A stretch of DNA of 64,000 nucleotides from Bacteroidota bacterium (GTDB lineage: Bacteria; Bacteroidota; Bacteroidia; Chitinophagales; Chitinophagaceae): assembly GCA_013285915.1 (NCBI GenBank), contig JABDGS010000002.1, positions 21,169 to 85,168 of the forward strand. The letters are read 5' to 3'. The notes under the pieces are model-generated. The model made no database searches. It was not told the DNA's origin and was given only the letters and a program-made list of their open reading frames with translations. Position numbers and translations under genes: made by a program. Of the stretch, positions 1 through 8,868 are shown in pieces (the stretch's first letter is position 1; every line of letters starts with the position of its first letter).

Positions 1-1757
1 CCACCAACCCTGCCGGAAGCATCGACCAGAAAGTAGGCGACTTTTATGCTTCCGGTATGGACACTACTACCATCAACCAGCGCGGCTACCAGCCTATTCA
101 GCCATTACTCACACCCATTGATTCTATAAACGATATACCAGCGGTGATGAAGTATGTGGCAAAGGAAATGAAAGCCGGGGACCAATCCATTATTGGTTTT
201 AGTATTTCGCCTGATAACAAAAACAGCAGTATTAACATAGCCCATGTTTACCAGGCGGGTATCGGCTTGCCCGACAGGGATTATTATTTTAAAACAGATT
301 CAGCTACGCTCCGCATTCAGCAGGCTTATAAAACATACATCATCACCCTGTTTCAATTAACCGGCAGCGACCGGAATACCGCAGCAAAAAATGCTGATAT
401 TGTTTACGGTATAGAAAAGCAAAATGCAGCATCGCACAAAACGAATATTGAGCTTAGGGATGTTAATGCCAATTACCATAAAACAGCGGTAACGGCCATG
501 AATAAAACACAACCCAATATAGGCTGGGATGCGCTGCTTGCAAACCTGGGTGCAAAAACCGATTCAATTGATGTGGCCCAGCCTGCCTATTATGACAAGC
601 TGAATGCGCTGCTTAAAACTGTTTCTATAAATGATTGGAGGGTTTATTTAAAGGCAAGCACGCTTGAGGGGTATGCCGATGCATTGAGCAAACCTTTTGT
701 GGATGCCTCATTTGAGTTTAGCAAAGTATTATCCGGGCAGGCCACGCAGAAAAGCCGCAGGCAAATAATGACACAGAACGTTGATGCCCTTTTGGGTCAG
801 GCTTTGGGGCAACTATATGTAAAAAGATATTTTAACGAGGATGCAAAAAAACGTGTGCTTGACCTGGTAAATAACCTGCAAAAATCTTTTGAGAACAGGA
901 TAAACCATCTTGACTGGATGAGTGACAGCACAAAGCAAAAAGCAAAAGAAAAGCTATACGCCATCACAAAAAAAATAGGCTATCCTGATAAATGGCGCGA
1001 CTACGATAAAGTACAGATTGACAGAACCAAATACTTTGAAAACCTGCAGTCGCTTAACCAAAATAACTATCAATTTCAATTAGCAAAGCTTAACAAACCG
1101 GTTGACAGAACGGAGTGGGGTACAACACCTTCAACGGTTACCGCCTACTATAACCCATCTTTTAATGAGATCGTTTTCCCGGCGGGTATTTTGCAATTTC
1201 CTTATTTTGATTTTTCAGCGGATGATGCCTTAAACTATGGGGGAATAGGGATGGTTATTGGCCACGAGATGACGCATGCCTTTGACGACCAGGGCGCGCA
1301 GTTTGATAAGGATGGTAACGTAAAAAATTGGTGGACAAAAGAGGATTACGAAAAGTTTAAAGCAAAAACAAAACGGGTAGTTGACCTGTACAGTTCATTT
1401 ACGGTGTTAGACACTATGCATATAAAGGGAGGGTTGACAGTGGGTGAAAATGCTGCCGATAATGGCGGCATTGCAATTGCCTATGATGCATTTAAAATGA
1501 CCGCCGAAGGGAAGGATACCACAAAAATAGGCGGCTTTACACCAGACCAGCGCTTTTGCCTTTCAATCGCCAGGATATGGAGGGTGAAGACAAGAGATGC
1601 GTTCTTGCGCAATTATGTTAACACCAACCCGCATTCACCAGCCATGTGGCGTGTAAATGGCCCGCTGATGAGTTTTGCGCCGTTCTATAAAGCATTCAAC
1701 GTGCAGCCGGGGGATAAAAATTATTTGCCTGAAGACCAGAGAGTAAAGATCTGGTAG
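1..1757 (+). CDS. M13 family zinc metallopeptidase (PepO/neprilysin-like), 5' partial
   Basis: The reading frame is open from base 3 and matches the family before the first visible Met at 57 (upstream residues include KVGDFYASG, a typical M13 stretch), so the true start lies outside the window. Numbering from Met57, the gluzincin motif GHEMTH lies at about residues 402-407 (zinc ligands His403 and His407). The third ligand Glu464 is in GENAADNGG. The C-terminus ends in VKIW, the usual M13 ending. Members are secreted or lipid-anchored endopeptidases that cut oligopeptides; the signal peptide would be in the missing part. The stop at 1755-1757 converges on the minus-strand SnoaL gene with no clear terminator between. 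Confidence 0.93.
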   Translation, partial: TNPAGSIDQKVGDFYASGMDTTTINQRGYQPIQPLLTPIDSINDIPAVMKYVAKEMKAGDQSIIGFSISPDNKNSSINIAHVYQAGIGLPDRDYYFKTDSATLRIQQAYKTYIITLFQLTGSDRNTAAKNADIVYGIEKQNAASHKTNIELRDVNANYHKTAVTAMNKTQPNIGWDALLANLGAKTDSIDVAQPAYYDKLNALLKTVSINDWRVYLKASTLEGYADALSKPFVDASFEFSKVLSGQATQKSRRQIMTQNVDALLGQALGQLYVKRYFNEDAKKRVLDLVNNLQKSFENRINHLDWMSDSTKQKAKEKLYAITKKIGYPDKWRDYDKVQIDRTKYFENLQSLNQNNYQFQLAKLNKPVDRTEWGTTPSTVTAYYNPSFNEIVFPAGILQFPYFDFSADDALNYGGIGMVIGHEMTHAFDDQGAQFDKDGNVKNWWTKEDYEKFKAKTKRVVDLYSSFTVLDTMHIKGGLTVGENAADNGGIAIAYDAFKMTAEGKDTTKIGGFTPDQRFCLSIARIWRVKTRDAFLRNYVNTNPHSPAMWRVNGPLMSFAPFYKAFNVQPGDKNYLPEDQRVKIW

Positions 1758-1799
1758 GTATTTTTTTCGCGGTTGACAAGAAAATGGGTTACCGTGATA

Positions 1800-2249
1800 T
1801 TATCTGTTTTCAATCCAGTCAACCAATAATTTTCGTTCAGCAAAAAGCCATTTCCCGTTTTGTTTTACAAAGCTGTCATGGTATTTAATATTGGCAATCA
1901 TCAGTTTTTGAGTTCCATCCGCGATGGTTTGATGATGGGCAATGCAGTACGTAATGCCTGTTGCTGTGTCATCATTCAGTTGCAGCACTGTACTTTGCCC
2001 GTTGAAATGCATCGTGGCGCGATAAGTATTAAGGTTATCAAAAACCGGAAAAAGATCAGCTCTTTTATTGATGACCTGCGTTGGTTCAGGTGATTTAGCA
2101 TCCATAAAAACAATGAAACGGGTATCTTCAGTAAAAAGGGCCATGTGCCCCTGCACGTCACGGGTGTCGGCACAGTAAGCGTATTGATCTACCAGGTTGC
2201 GGATGGTCAGCCTGTCGGCTGCCTGTTGTAATTGTTGTTCGGTGTTCAT
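1800..2249 (-). CDS. SnoaL-like / NTF2-fold protein
   Basis: This 149-aa protein begins with the SnoaL_4 pattern: a long N-terminal helix (ADRLTIRNLVDQYAYCADTRD) followed by a curved sheet with FTEDTRF. SnoaL-like proteins have the NTF2 cone fold and act as small isomerases, hydrolases or ligand-binding proteins, so the substrate cannot be named. It lies 26 bp downstream of the AraC-type regulator on the same strand, which suggests co-transcription with it. The family call is firm; the function is open. Confidence 0.75.
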   Translation of the reverse strand: MNTEQQLQQAADRLTIRNLVDQYAYCADTRDVQGHMALFTEDTRFIVFMDAKSPEPTQVINKRADLFPVFDNLNTYRATMHFNGQSTVLQLNDDTATGITYCIAHHQTIADGTQKLMIANIKYHDSFVKQNGKWLFAERKLLVDWIENR

Positions 2250-2275
2250 TGTGCTTTTATTTTAAGTTATATTGT

Positions 2276-3094
2276 TTACTCAATGCCAGAGGGTGTTACT
2301 CCAAATTTTTGCCTGAAAGAGGTATAAAAATGAGATATATTTTCAAATCCCAACTCAAGATAAATGTCGGCAGGCTTTCGATTTTTTTCATGGATAAGAT
2401 GGTATGCTTCTATCAATCTTTTTTCCTGCAGCCACTTACGTGGTGAGGTTTGAAAGACGTTTTTAAAATCTCTTTTAAATGCAGCTAAACTTCTTCCTGT
2501 AAGTTTTGCAAAGTGTTCAATTGGTACATTGTAATGATAATTTTGCAACATAAATTTCTCCAGGTCAATTTTGTAAGACCCAGAAAAATCAAACAGAAAA
2601 GATTTCAAAGAAGGTTTTAAATGCAGCAGCAATTCCATGGCCTCGTTGGTTTTAATAGCTGCCAGTTTTTTGCTTATTTTTTCAGATTGCTCTACGTAAG
2701 GCAGTAATGATTGAAAATAACTTTTCAGCAATGCACCCGGTTTTAACAAAAGGTTTTTTTCTCCTGTATAATGTTTGTTTTCGTGTATCGAATTGTTCAG
2801 CGCATATTGCCGCAAAGTTGCATCCGCTATTATAACAGACATGCTTTTATATACTTTATCTGCAGCCGGAATTTTTATTGATTTTGCCAATTGATTTTTC
2901 TGGGCCAACAGGACTTGGTTTTTCTTCAATACCAGCTTGCCGGTTTGATGCTGGATATGCGTTTCACCAGAGAACTGGAATGCCAGGACATGGAAGGGTA
3001 CAAATTGTTCGTGGCTGTATTGCTGGCCAAAAGTGCAGGAATACACAAAGCTGTCCTCCAAAACCCTTGTTACAGGTATTACCTTTTCTTTCAT
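2276..3094 (-). CDS. AraC family transcriptional regulator
   Basis: The C-terminal third carries the double helix-turn-helix of AraC/XylS regulators (VPIEHFAKLTGRSLAAFKR, then PADIYLELGFENISHFYTSFRQKFGVTPS). The N-terminal part is a cupin-like sensor resembling exsA-type regulators. The frame opens at 3172, but I chose the Met at 3094 (MKEKVIPV...) because the 26 residues before it look like translated leader. The protein is then 272 aa. It is probably first in a two-gene unit with the SnoaL protein. Ligand and targets are unknown. Confidence 0.85.
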   Translation of the reverse strand: MKEKVIPVTRVLEDSFVYSCTFGQQYSHEQFVPFHVLAFQFSGETHIQHQTGKLVLKKNQVLLAQKNQLAKSIKIPAADKVYKSMSVIIADATLRQYALNNSIHENKHYTGEKNLLLKPGALLKSYFQSLLPYVEQSEKISKKLAAIKTNEAMELLLHLKPSLKSFLFDFSGSYKIDLEKFMLQNYHYNVPIEHFAKLTGRSLAAFKRDFKNVFQTSPRKWLQEKRLIEAYHLIHEKNRKPADIYLELGFENISHFYTSFRQKFGVTPSGIE

Positions 3095-3301
3095 TGTTTT
3101 CCGGCTAATAATGAATTTCCGTTTTGCAAAGATGAACATTTTGCAAGGGAATGTATTTGTTGTATAGCTCAATCATTACTTGGTGTGTGGCTTTTTTGCA
3201 GGGTAGCGGGCTGTTCTCCTGCATTTAGCCAAAAGGGGGTAACGCGGCACCTGTCCCCGGAACCAGTTTCGTACCCGGCGTTTTTATTTGTTAGATAGGG
3301 C

Positions 3302-3327
3302 ATGCTTAGTTCTACGGGGCTAAGCAT
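3302..3327. repeat. Perfect 8-bp-stem hairpin downstream of yceI
   Basis: ATGCTTAG (3302-3309) and CTAAGCAT (3320-3327) form a perfect stem with a 10-base loop. It lies about 30 bp past the yceI stop on the minus strand. No T-run follows on either strand, so it is not a classical intrinsic terminator. It may stabilise the 3' end of the mRNA or be an intergenic repeat unit. Confidence 0.5.
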
Positions 3328-3358
3328 AGCCTTCACTATATATTTTATCCGGCCGCAT

Positions 3359-3886
3359 TTACAGTTTTATCAACTCGGCATCTATCTGAAATTTTATGTC
3401 TTCACCAACCACCAGGTTACCTGCACCGGCCACCAGGTTAATATCAAGTCCGAAATCCTTCCTGTTGATTTTGCCACTTACTTCGAAGCCTGCCCTGGTA
3501 TCGTTAAACCTTCCTGGGCCAGTGCCCGTATGTTCCGCTTCCAGTGAAATGGTTTTTGTAGTTCCGCGTATAGTAAGGCCGCCCTGCAGCAGGTAGCCAT
3601 CGCCTGCTTTTGAGAATGAACCGGTGAAAGTAATTTTCGGGTATTGGGCCACATCAAAAAAAAGAGCTGACCTCAGGTGGTTGTCGCGCTCTGTGTTATT
3701 CGTGTCCACGCTGGCTGCATCCATTTCAAAGTAAACTTTTGCCCCCTCAAAGGTTTCATCGTATGTTTCAGCCCCGCCACTGAATGAACGGAAGGTGCCG
3801 GTAACGTTGGCTATCGCCAAATGTTTCACCTTAAACTGAATGGTAGAGTGCCCCGGGTCTATAACCCATGTTGATTTTGTTGCCAT
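3359..3886 (-). CDS. YceI family protein
   Basis: This 175-aa protein has the hallmark YceI order: WVIDPGHSTIQFKVKHL at the N-terminus, FRSFSGG, then a VDTNNTERDNHLRSALFFD segment matching the family's 'D..HL.S.DFFD' motif. YceI proteins are lipocalin-like beta barrels that bind isoprenoid-type lipids. There is no signal peptide here, so this is a cytoplasmic-type YceI rather than the periplasmic E. coli type. It follows the Crp/Fnr gene by 32 bp on the same strand and is probably co-transcribed and controlled by it. Confidence 0.9.
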   Translation of the reverse strand: MATKSTWVIDPGHSTIQFKVKHLAIANVTGTFRSFSGGAETYDETFEGAKVYFEMDAASVDTNNTERDNHLRSALFFDVAQYPKITFTGSFSKAGDGYLLQGGLTIRGTTKTISLEAEHTGTGPGRFNDTRAGFEVSGKINRKDFGLDINLVAGAGNLVVGEDIKFQIDAELIKL

Positions 3887-3918
3887 GTTTTACTGCTTTC
3901 ACCCAAAAGTAAATAAGG

Positions 3919-4533
3919 CTACAGGTTGTTTTTTTTACCATAGGTTAAATAATGGGCCGATGCCCGGATGCGGCTAAGCGATTGCTGCGTAATACCAAGG
4001 TAGTTTGCAATATCACCCAGGCTTATGCGCTGCATAACCGCTTCATTCTCGTGTACAAACTGCTGGTACCGTTCTGTGCTGCTGTCCTCCAGCATTTCGC
4101 TTATCCTTTTTGTCATTTTTGTAGTTGCCACCGACAAGACATTTCTGAAAAGCGTTTCCACGCAATGGTGCCTTTTGCACAGGCTTTCCAAATCGCCATA
4201 GCCTATGCGGGTAACATTGGTGTTTTCGAGTGCAGTAAGCGTAAACCGTGAAGGTGTTTGCGTCAAATAGCTGTCAAACACCGAAAACAGGGTATTTTCC
4301 GCAAAAAACCGCATCACAAATTGTTTGTTGCCGCGGGTCAGGGATAATTTCAGAAGGCCCTCGTTGATGAAAAAAATATAGCTGCAGACCTGGCTTTTCC
4401 TGAGAAGGCTGCCGCCTTTTTTACAAGTTTTAGTAGTGGTACAGGCAAGCAGTTCGTCGGCCGCCTCACCAGTCAGAGGGGAAAATTTCGCACAGTATGT
4501 AAGCAGGCTGTCCATAAATAATGAATGGTGCAA
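3919..4533 (-). CDS. Crp/Fnr family transcriptional regulator
   Basis: An N-terminal cyclic-nucleotide-binding-type beta roll (FFINEGLLKLSLTRGNKQFVMRFFAENTLF) is followed by a C-terminal helix-turn-helix (SLGDIANYLGITQQSLSRIRA), the standard arrangement in short Bacteroidota Crp/Fnr proteins. No FNR-type cysteine cluster is seen. The Met at 4515 (MDSLLTYC...) is an equally plausible start. The effector is unknown. The gene precedes yceI on the same strand. Confidence 0.88.
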   Translation of the reverse strand: MHHSLFMDSLLTYCAKFSPLTGEAADELLACTTTKTCKKGGSLLRKSQVCSYIFFINEGLLKLSLTRGNKQFVMRFFAENTLFSVFDSYLTQTPSRFTLTALENTNVTRIGYGDLESLCKRHHCVETLFRNVLSVATTKMTKRISEMLEDSSTERYQQFVHENEAVMQRISLGDIANYLGITQQSLSRIRASAHYLTYGKKNNL

Positions 4534-4692
4534 AACTATCTATAATTCATTTAACTGTTATAGGGCAGAAAATGGTTATCTCAAGTATTACCCCATCCAT
4601 ATGGTAATGTTAACAGGGCGTGCTGGAATGCCAAAACCGCACCCGTAGAGGTATGCGGCCCGGCTTATTTAGTGAAAGGCATTGCAGGTGCA

Positions 4693-5379
4693 CTACGCAT
4701 TTTCGGCTGCTTCAATAATTACTTCTGCAACTTTTTCCGGCTGAGACATGAATACCACGTGACTGCCTTTTACCTCGGTGAATTTGGTATTACTCCTGGT
4801 GTACATGGTGCGCTGTATCTCAGGGGCAATGCTTTTATCATCTGTTGCAACAATGCCATAGGCGGGTTTGTTTTTCCACGCAGGCTCAGTAATGTTGGTA
4901 ACAAAACCTTTGGCATAAAATGCCCCTTGCGATGCGTACATAAAATCAGCTTCTTCTTCGCTTATATCTGCACAAAAACCAGCATGGTATTTATCTTTCG
5001 CATAATATACTATGCCCTTATCATCGGGTGCCAGCACGCCGTTTTCAGGGGCAGGTGGCGCTGTTTGCAGCCAGTAAAGGGCGGATTCGCCTTTGCCCGG
5101 CTGAAAGGCTGCGATATATACAAGGGCTGCAACATTGGGATGGTTACCGGCTTCGGTAATTACAGCGCCGCCCCATGAATGGCCTGCCAGTATAGCCGGG
5201 CCATCAAGCTTGTCAAGGGCAACATGCACAGCTTTAACATCATCTTCCAGCGAGGTAAGCGGGTTTTGCACAACAGTTACTGTAAAACCTTTTGCAGTAA
5301 GCACATTGTAAAGGGCCTTATAACCTGACCCATCGGCGAATGCACCATGAACGAGTACTACATTTTTTACCTGTTTCAT
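4693..5379 (-). CDS. Alpha/beta fold hydrolase (EstC-like esterase family)
   Basis: This 228-aa protein starts with VVLVHGAFADGSGY (oxyanion-hole HG motif) and has the nucleophile elbow GHSWGG, with Ser inside. The acid lies near VATDDKSIAPE and the base in KGSHVVFMSQPEKVAEVI. This is the compact alpha/beta hydrolase subgroup annotated as salicylate or small-ester esterases. It has no signal peptide, so it is cytoplasmic. It lies downstream of an AraC-type gene on the same strand (96-bp gap) and may be regulated by it. The substrate is not predictable. Confidence 0.88.
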   Translation of the reverse strand: MKQVKNVVLVHGAFADGSGYKALYNVLTAKGFTVTVVQNPLTSLEDDVKAVHVALDKLDGPAILAGHSWGGAVITEAGNHPNVAALVYIAAFQPGKGESALYWLQTAPPAPENGVLAPDDKGIVYYAKDKYHAGFCADISEEEADFMYASQGAFYAKGFVTNITEPAWKNKPAYGIVATDDKSIAPEIQRTMYTRSNTKFTEVKGSHVVFMSQPEKVAEVIIEAAENA

Positions 5380-5475
5380 ATTATTTGTTGTTGATGTTTT
5401 TTGTTTGTATCAACAGTACAAAGGTGGCCCGCAAAAGGCCGCAGGAAAATGCGAGTACTTCCCGTGCACATGCAA

Positions 5476-6336
5476 TTAATTCCCTTTCTCAGAAATTTTT
5501 CGCTTGTTACGGAAATCAGCAGGAGATAAGGAAGTGTGTTTTTTGAAAAAGTTGGAGAAATGGGGTGGTTCTTCAAAGCCAAGCTGGAAAGTTATTTGCT
5601 TAATGGACTGATCAGTATGGTGCAGCAGCCTTTTGGCCTCTATCAGTATGCGTTCCTGAATTATTTGCACAGGTGTTTTTTGGTTGTACAAGGCAAACAG
5701 GTTGGCCAGGGTTTTTGGTGACTTGTTGAGGCAGGCAGCATAGTAGCTAACAGAATGTTCCCGGCAATATTCACCTTCTACCAGCAGGTTAAATTTGCGT
5801 ATGGTATCAAACCGGTCATCACGCAGCGCTTCAGCAGGTACATATTCATGTCGTGCCAGCCGGGTAATAAAAATTATCAGCCTTTTCAGCAATGCCAGCA
5901 GCAGTTCATGCTGTACAATATCTTTGGTCCGCAGCTCATGCGTAAACATCTCTGCCAGCAACACCATTTTTTGTACATCTTCCCCGTCCAGGTTAACGAA
6001 AAGGTGCTCCGTTGTGCCGAAAAGGAAGCCAACACAGCTTACTTCAGTATCATGATCAATAATACAATAAAACTCCCGGTTAAACTGCCAGGCGGTAATT
6101 TGTGCAGCGTCCGTAAAACTGAACGATTGATTAAATAAAAGCGTTAGTAATGTGTTTGGTGGAAAGTCATGATCTGTACCGTCTATAGTTACCGTTTGCT
6201 TGTCACCACGGTTCCAGGCAATTGTAAAATATTTAGGTGCACTGCTGCGGCTGTCGTAAAGGCGGCAAAACCCGGCCTCGCCAGTTACCAGGCAAAGGTC
6301 TGCGCCCGTTTTTGTGTCCTTCAGTGATAATTTCAT
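5476..6336 (-). CDS. AraC family transcriptional regulator
   Basis: The 286-aa product has a C-terminal AraC HTH domain with the second-helix signature (SIKQITFQLGFEEPPHFSNFFKKHTSLSPADFR). The N-terminal domain is of the cupin-like AraC-binding type common in Bacteroidota. It is divergent from the M28 peptidase gene across a 108-bp gap that holds a palindrome (6386-6400). It is upstream of the alpha/beta hydrolase on the same strand. Confidence 0.88.
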   Translation of the reverse strand: MKLSLKDTKTGADLCLVTGEAGFCRLYDSRSSAPKYFTIAWNRGDKQTVTIDGTDHDFPPNTLLTLLFNQSFSFTDAAQITAWQFNREFYCIIDHDTEVSCVGFLFGTTEHLFVNLDGEDVQKMVLLAEMFTHELRTKDIVQHELLLALLKRLIIFITRLARHEYVPAEALRDDRFDTIRKFNLLVEGEYCREHSVSYYAACLNKSPKTLANLFALYNQKTPVQIIQERILIEAKRLLHHTDQSIKQITFQLGFEEPPHFSNFFKKHTSLSPADFRNKRKISEKGN

Positions 6337-6385
6337 GGGCCGCTAAGATAACTCTTTTGACAGGATGAGCATGACAGCTATCGCA

Positions 6386-6400
6386 GGTTGAATATCAACC
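6386..6400. promoter_or_regulatory. Palindrome in AraC/M28 divergent intergenic region
   Basis: GGTTGAATATCAACC is a perfect inverted repeat with 6-bp arms and a 3-base centre. It lies midway between the divergent AraC gene (start 6336) and the M28 peptidase gene (start 6445). Position and symmetry suggest an operator, but AraC proteins usually bind direct repeats, so the binding protein is uncertain. Confidence 0.4.
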
Positions 6401-6444
6401 GAATTTTTGAGTAGTGATGCACGCGAATTACTTAAATTCGCCTT

Positions 6445-8010
6445 ATGAGAATGAGAAACCTAATCGTCATCTCCATTGTAATGGCGATGATCTCGCCGAC
6501 AGCCTTTGCACAACAGGCACAGAAAGATTCAACAGTAGTAGCATCAATCCTCCAGGAGGAGAAGAGCAACTCCCAGTTACAATTATTGGCACATCAGCTT
6601 TTTGATAGTATCGGCCCACGGCTGGTGGGAACGCCGCAGATGGAAGCCGCGCGCGATTGGGCGCTGTCTAAATACAAAGGCTGGAACATTCCCGCTGAGG
6701 CACAGAACTGGGGTGTATGGAGAGGATGGGAACGAGGTATATCGCATATTGATATGGTGTCACCCCGCGTGCGTACACTGGAAGCTACGCAATTAGCATG
6801 GTGCCCGTCAATGGGCAACAAGACGATAACGGCCGGCCTGGTAATTCTGCCTGACCTTGCTGATTCTGCGGCCTATGCGGCATGGATGCCATCAGTAAAA
6901 GGCAAGTTTGTTATGGTGTCTGTATTACAGCCAACAGGTCGCCCTGATGATAATTGGGACCAGTTTGGTACGGCGGAATCCATCAAAAAAATGAAGGACC
7001 TGCGAAAGGAAATGACTGATAATTGGAATAACCGTATAAAAAAAGCAGGCTACAACACGCGCACCCTGCCCATTGCGTTAGAAAAAGCTGGTGCAGTAGG
7101 AATAGTAAGCTCCCTTTGGTCTGCGGGTTTTGGGGTAGATAAAATTTTTGGCGCATATACAAAGAGCATTCCGTCAATAGACATTATGCAGGAAGATTAC
7201 GGCCTGCTGTACCGACTTGTGGAGTCGGGCGCCGACCCAAAGATCAGCGTACATGTTGAATCAAAAGAGCGCGGGCCGGTACCAACCTTTAATGTGGTTG
7301 CAGGTATAAGGGGTACCGAAAAGCCGGACGAATATGTAATGCTGTCTGCCCACTTTGATTCGTGGGATGGAGGTTCGGGTGCTACCGATAACGGCACCGG
7401 TACATTGATGATGATGGAAGCAATGCGCATTTTGCAAAAAGTATATCCTCATCCAAAACGCACCATCCTTGTTGGGCATTGGGGCAGCGAGGAAGAAGGC
7501 CTGAATGGTTCAAGGGCATTTGTAGAGGACCACCCGGATACGGTAAGCCACCTGCAGGCACTTTTTAACCAGGACAATGGTACAGGGCGGGTGATAAGTA
7601 TGTCTGGCCAGGGGTACCTGCATGCCTATGAATACCTTACCCGCTGGCTGAGCAGAACACCATCTTATATCCGCGATTCCATCAAAACAACATTTCCGGG
7701 TTCACCGGGCGGTGGCGGCTCTGATTTTGCCTCTTTCGACGCAGTAGGTGCCCCGGGCTTTTCGCTGGGTGCTTTAAACTGGTCTTACTTCAATTATACC
7801 TGGCATACCAACCGTGATACTTATGATAAAATTGTATTTGACGACTTAAGCAACAACGTTATGCTGGTGGCTATTTTGGCTTATATGGCAAGTGAAGACC
7901 CCAACAAGGCGTCAATAGAAAAAGCCGTGCTGCCAATAAACCCCAATACCGGCGAGCGCGCAAAATGGCCGGCCCAGGTAAAAGCAATACGCAGGGGTGG
8001 GTTGGATTAG
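6445..8010 (+). CDS. Secreted M28 family zinc aminopeptidase with PA-like insert
   Basis: The 521-aa product opens with a Sec signal peptide (MRMRNLIVISIVMAMISPTAFA, cut before QQ). The M28 site is complete: His303 and Asp305 in HFDSWDGG, bridging Asp315 in GATDNGTG, the Glu349-Glu351 cluster in GSEEEGLNGS, Asp in NQDNGTG and His in TWHTNRDTYD. The 130-280 region resembles the PA-type insert of M28 carboxy- and aminopeptidases. It probably trims peptides in the periplasm or outside the cell. A TAnnTT-type box (TAAATTCG, 6433-6440) sits just before the start. The neighbouring AraC gene may regulate it. Confidence 0.93.
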   Translation: MRMRNLIVISIVMAMISPTAFAQQAQKDSTVVASILQEEKSNSQLQLLAHQLFDSIGPRLVGTPQMEAARDWALSKYKGWNIPAEAQNWGVWRGWERGISHIDMVSPRVRTLEATQLAWCPSMGNKTITAGLVILPDLADSAAYAAWMPSVKGKFVMVSVLQPTGRPDDNWDQFGTAESIKKMKDLRKEMTDNWNNRIKKAGYNTRTLPIALEKAGAVGIVSSLWSAGFGVDKIFGAYTKSIPSIDIMQEDYGLLYRLVESGADPKISVHVESKERGPVPTFNVVAGIRGTEKPDEYVMLSAHFDSWDGGSGATDNGTGTLMMMEAMRILQKVYPHPKRTILVGHWGSEEEGLNGSRAFVEDHPDTVSHLQALFNQDNGTGRVISMSGQGYLHAYEYLTRWLSRTPSYIRDSIKTTFPGSPGGGGSDFASFDAVGAPGFSLGALNWSYFNYTWHTNRDTYDKIVFDDLSNNVMLVAILAYMASEDPNKASIEKAVLPINPNTGERAKWPAQVKAIRRGGLD

Positions 8011-8040
8011 TAAACAGCGTCTAAATTTAGGTCATCTTAC

Positions 8041-8080
8041 TAATCTTTAAAATCTACCCAAATCGTGGTTCAGACATCAT
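8041..8080 (+). repeat. Interspersed repeat family C, copy 1
   Basis: This block, starting TAATCTTTAAAATC and ending in AAATCGTGGTTCAGA plus flank, is nearly identical (about 34 of 38 bases) to 9862-9899 in the same orientation. A more decayed version is at 10331-10400, and a remote reverse-strand relative lies near 17790-17826. All copies are intergenic. Confidence 0.8.
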
Positions 8081-8087
8081 TATGTGG

Positions 8088-8828
8088 TTAATTAGCCCAA
8101 TGCCATTCACCAAATTGGCGCAGGTTAAAAAAGCCCTCTTTTAATGGGGTGCCAACCTTACAGTTAAACACCGTTTCCTTAAACAAAAGTTCTCCATTGC
8201 CGTAAGAGTAGGTAGTGGTTGCCTTCCATGCTTTACCAAGCGGTATATAATTGTCAAAGCGGTATTCATCATTTTGGTTGTCGCTGTATAACAGCAGCCG
8301 TACAGGCACCAGCTTTTGCTTATCTATCCAAAGCTGGTTGGCCTTTTCACCGTCACTGCTGGCGCCAATTACATAAACGGGTGCGCCCTGCCATGTTGTT
8401 TGATAAAACTTCTGCAGGTTAATACCAAGCGCCTGCACCTGGCTGGTAAGGGTGTCAAACGGGTTAAAATAGGCCACGCCGTCTAAAAAGGCTACTGGGT
8501 CACCTTCCGCTTTGCGCGACCTGAACAGCTTGCCCCGCCTGAACGAAAATGATGAATCACTCCTGGCTATCTCGGCATTGCCCCTTGCTATGCTGCCATA
8601 ATCAACCCTTGAAAGATCAGGAAAAACAGTTGTGCAATAAGCACTGTCAACTCGTGTTAAACTGTCGTGGTGGTAACGCTCAATTACATCCTGGTAAGTA
8701 AGCACTTTATACCATTTGCCTTTATAAGCGCTATACATTTTTTGCAGCACGCCGGTGGCGCTTGCCTGGCTAAAACAGGTGCCGGTTATCATGATTGCCG
8801 CGAGGGCAAGTAAAAATATTTTCATCAT
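8088..8828 (-). CDS. Secreted protein, LolA-like fold suspected
   Basis: From the Met at 8828 (MMKIFLLALAAIMITGTCFSQ) the product has a clear signal peptide and about 246 residues. The frame opens at 8909, but the extra 27 residues precede the signal peptide and overlap the upstream gene, so I reject them. The tail (QKLVPVRLLLYSDNQNDEYRFDNY...) resembles the beta-rich sheets of LolA/LppX-like periplasmic proteins annotated as outer-membrane lipoprotein-sorting proteins. That link is weak. It lies 40 bp downstream of another secreted protein on the same strand, probably in one operon. Confidence 0.7.
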   Translation of the reverse strand: MMKIFLLALAAIMITGTCFSQASATGVLQKMYSAYKGKWYKVLTYQDVIERYHHDSLTRVDSAYCTTVFPDLSRVDYGSIARGNAEIARSDSSFSFRRGKLFRSRKAEGDPVAFLDGVAYFNPFDTLTSQVQALGINLQKFYQTTWQGAPVYVIGASSDGEKANQLWIDKQKLVPVRLLLYSDNQNDEYRFDNYIPLGKAWKATTTYSYGNGELLFKETVFNCKVGTPLKEGFFNLRQFGEWHWAN

Positions 8829-8868
8829 AATTAAGCTTTGCAGGTGAGCATAACAGCGATGTAAAAAA

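Noticed and set aside
3302..3327. Intrinsic terminator for yceI
   Set aside because: The stem is good but no T-run follows on the minus strand; kept only as a hairpin.
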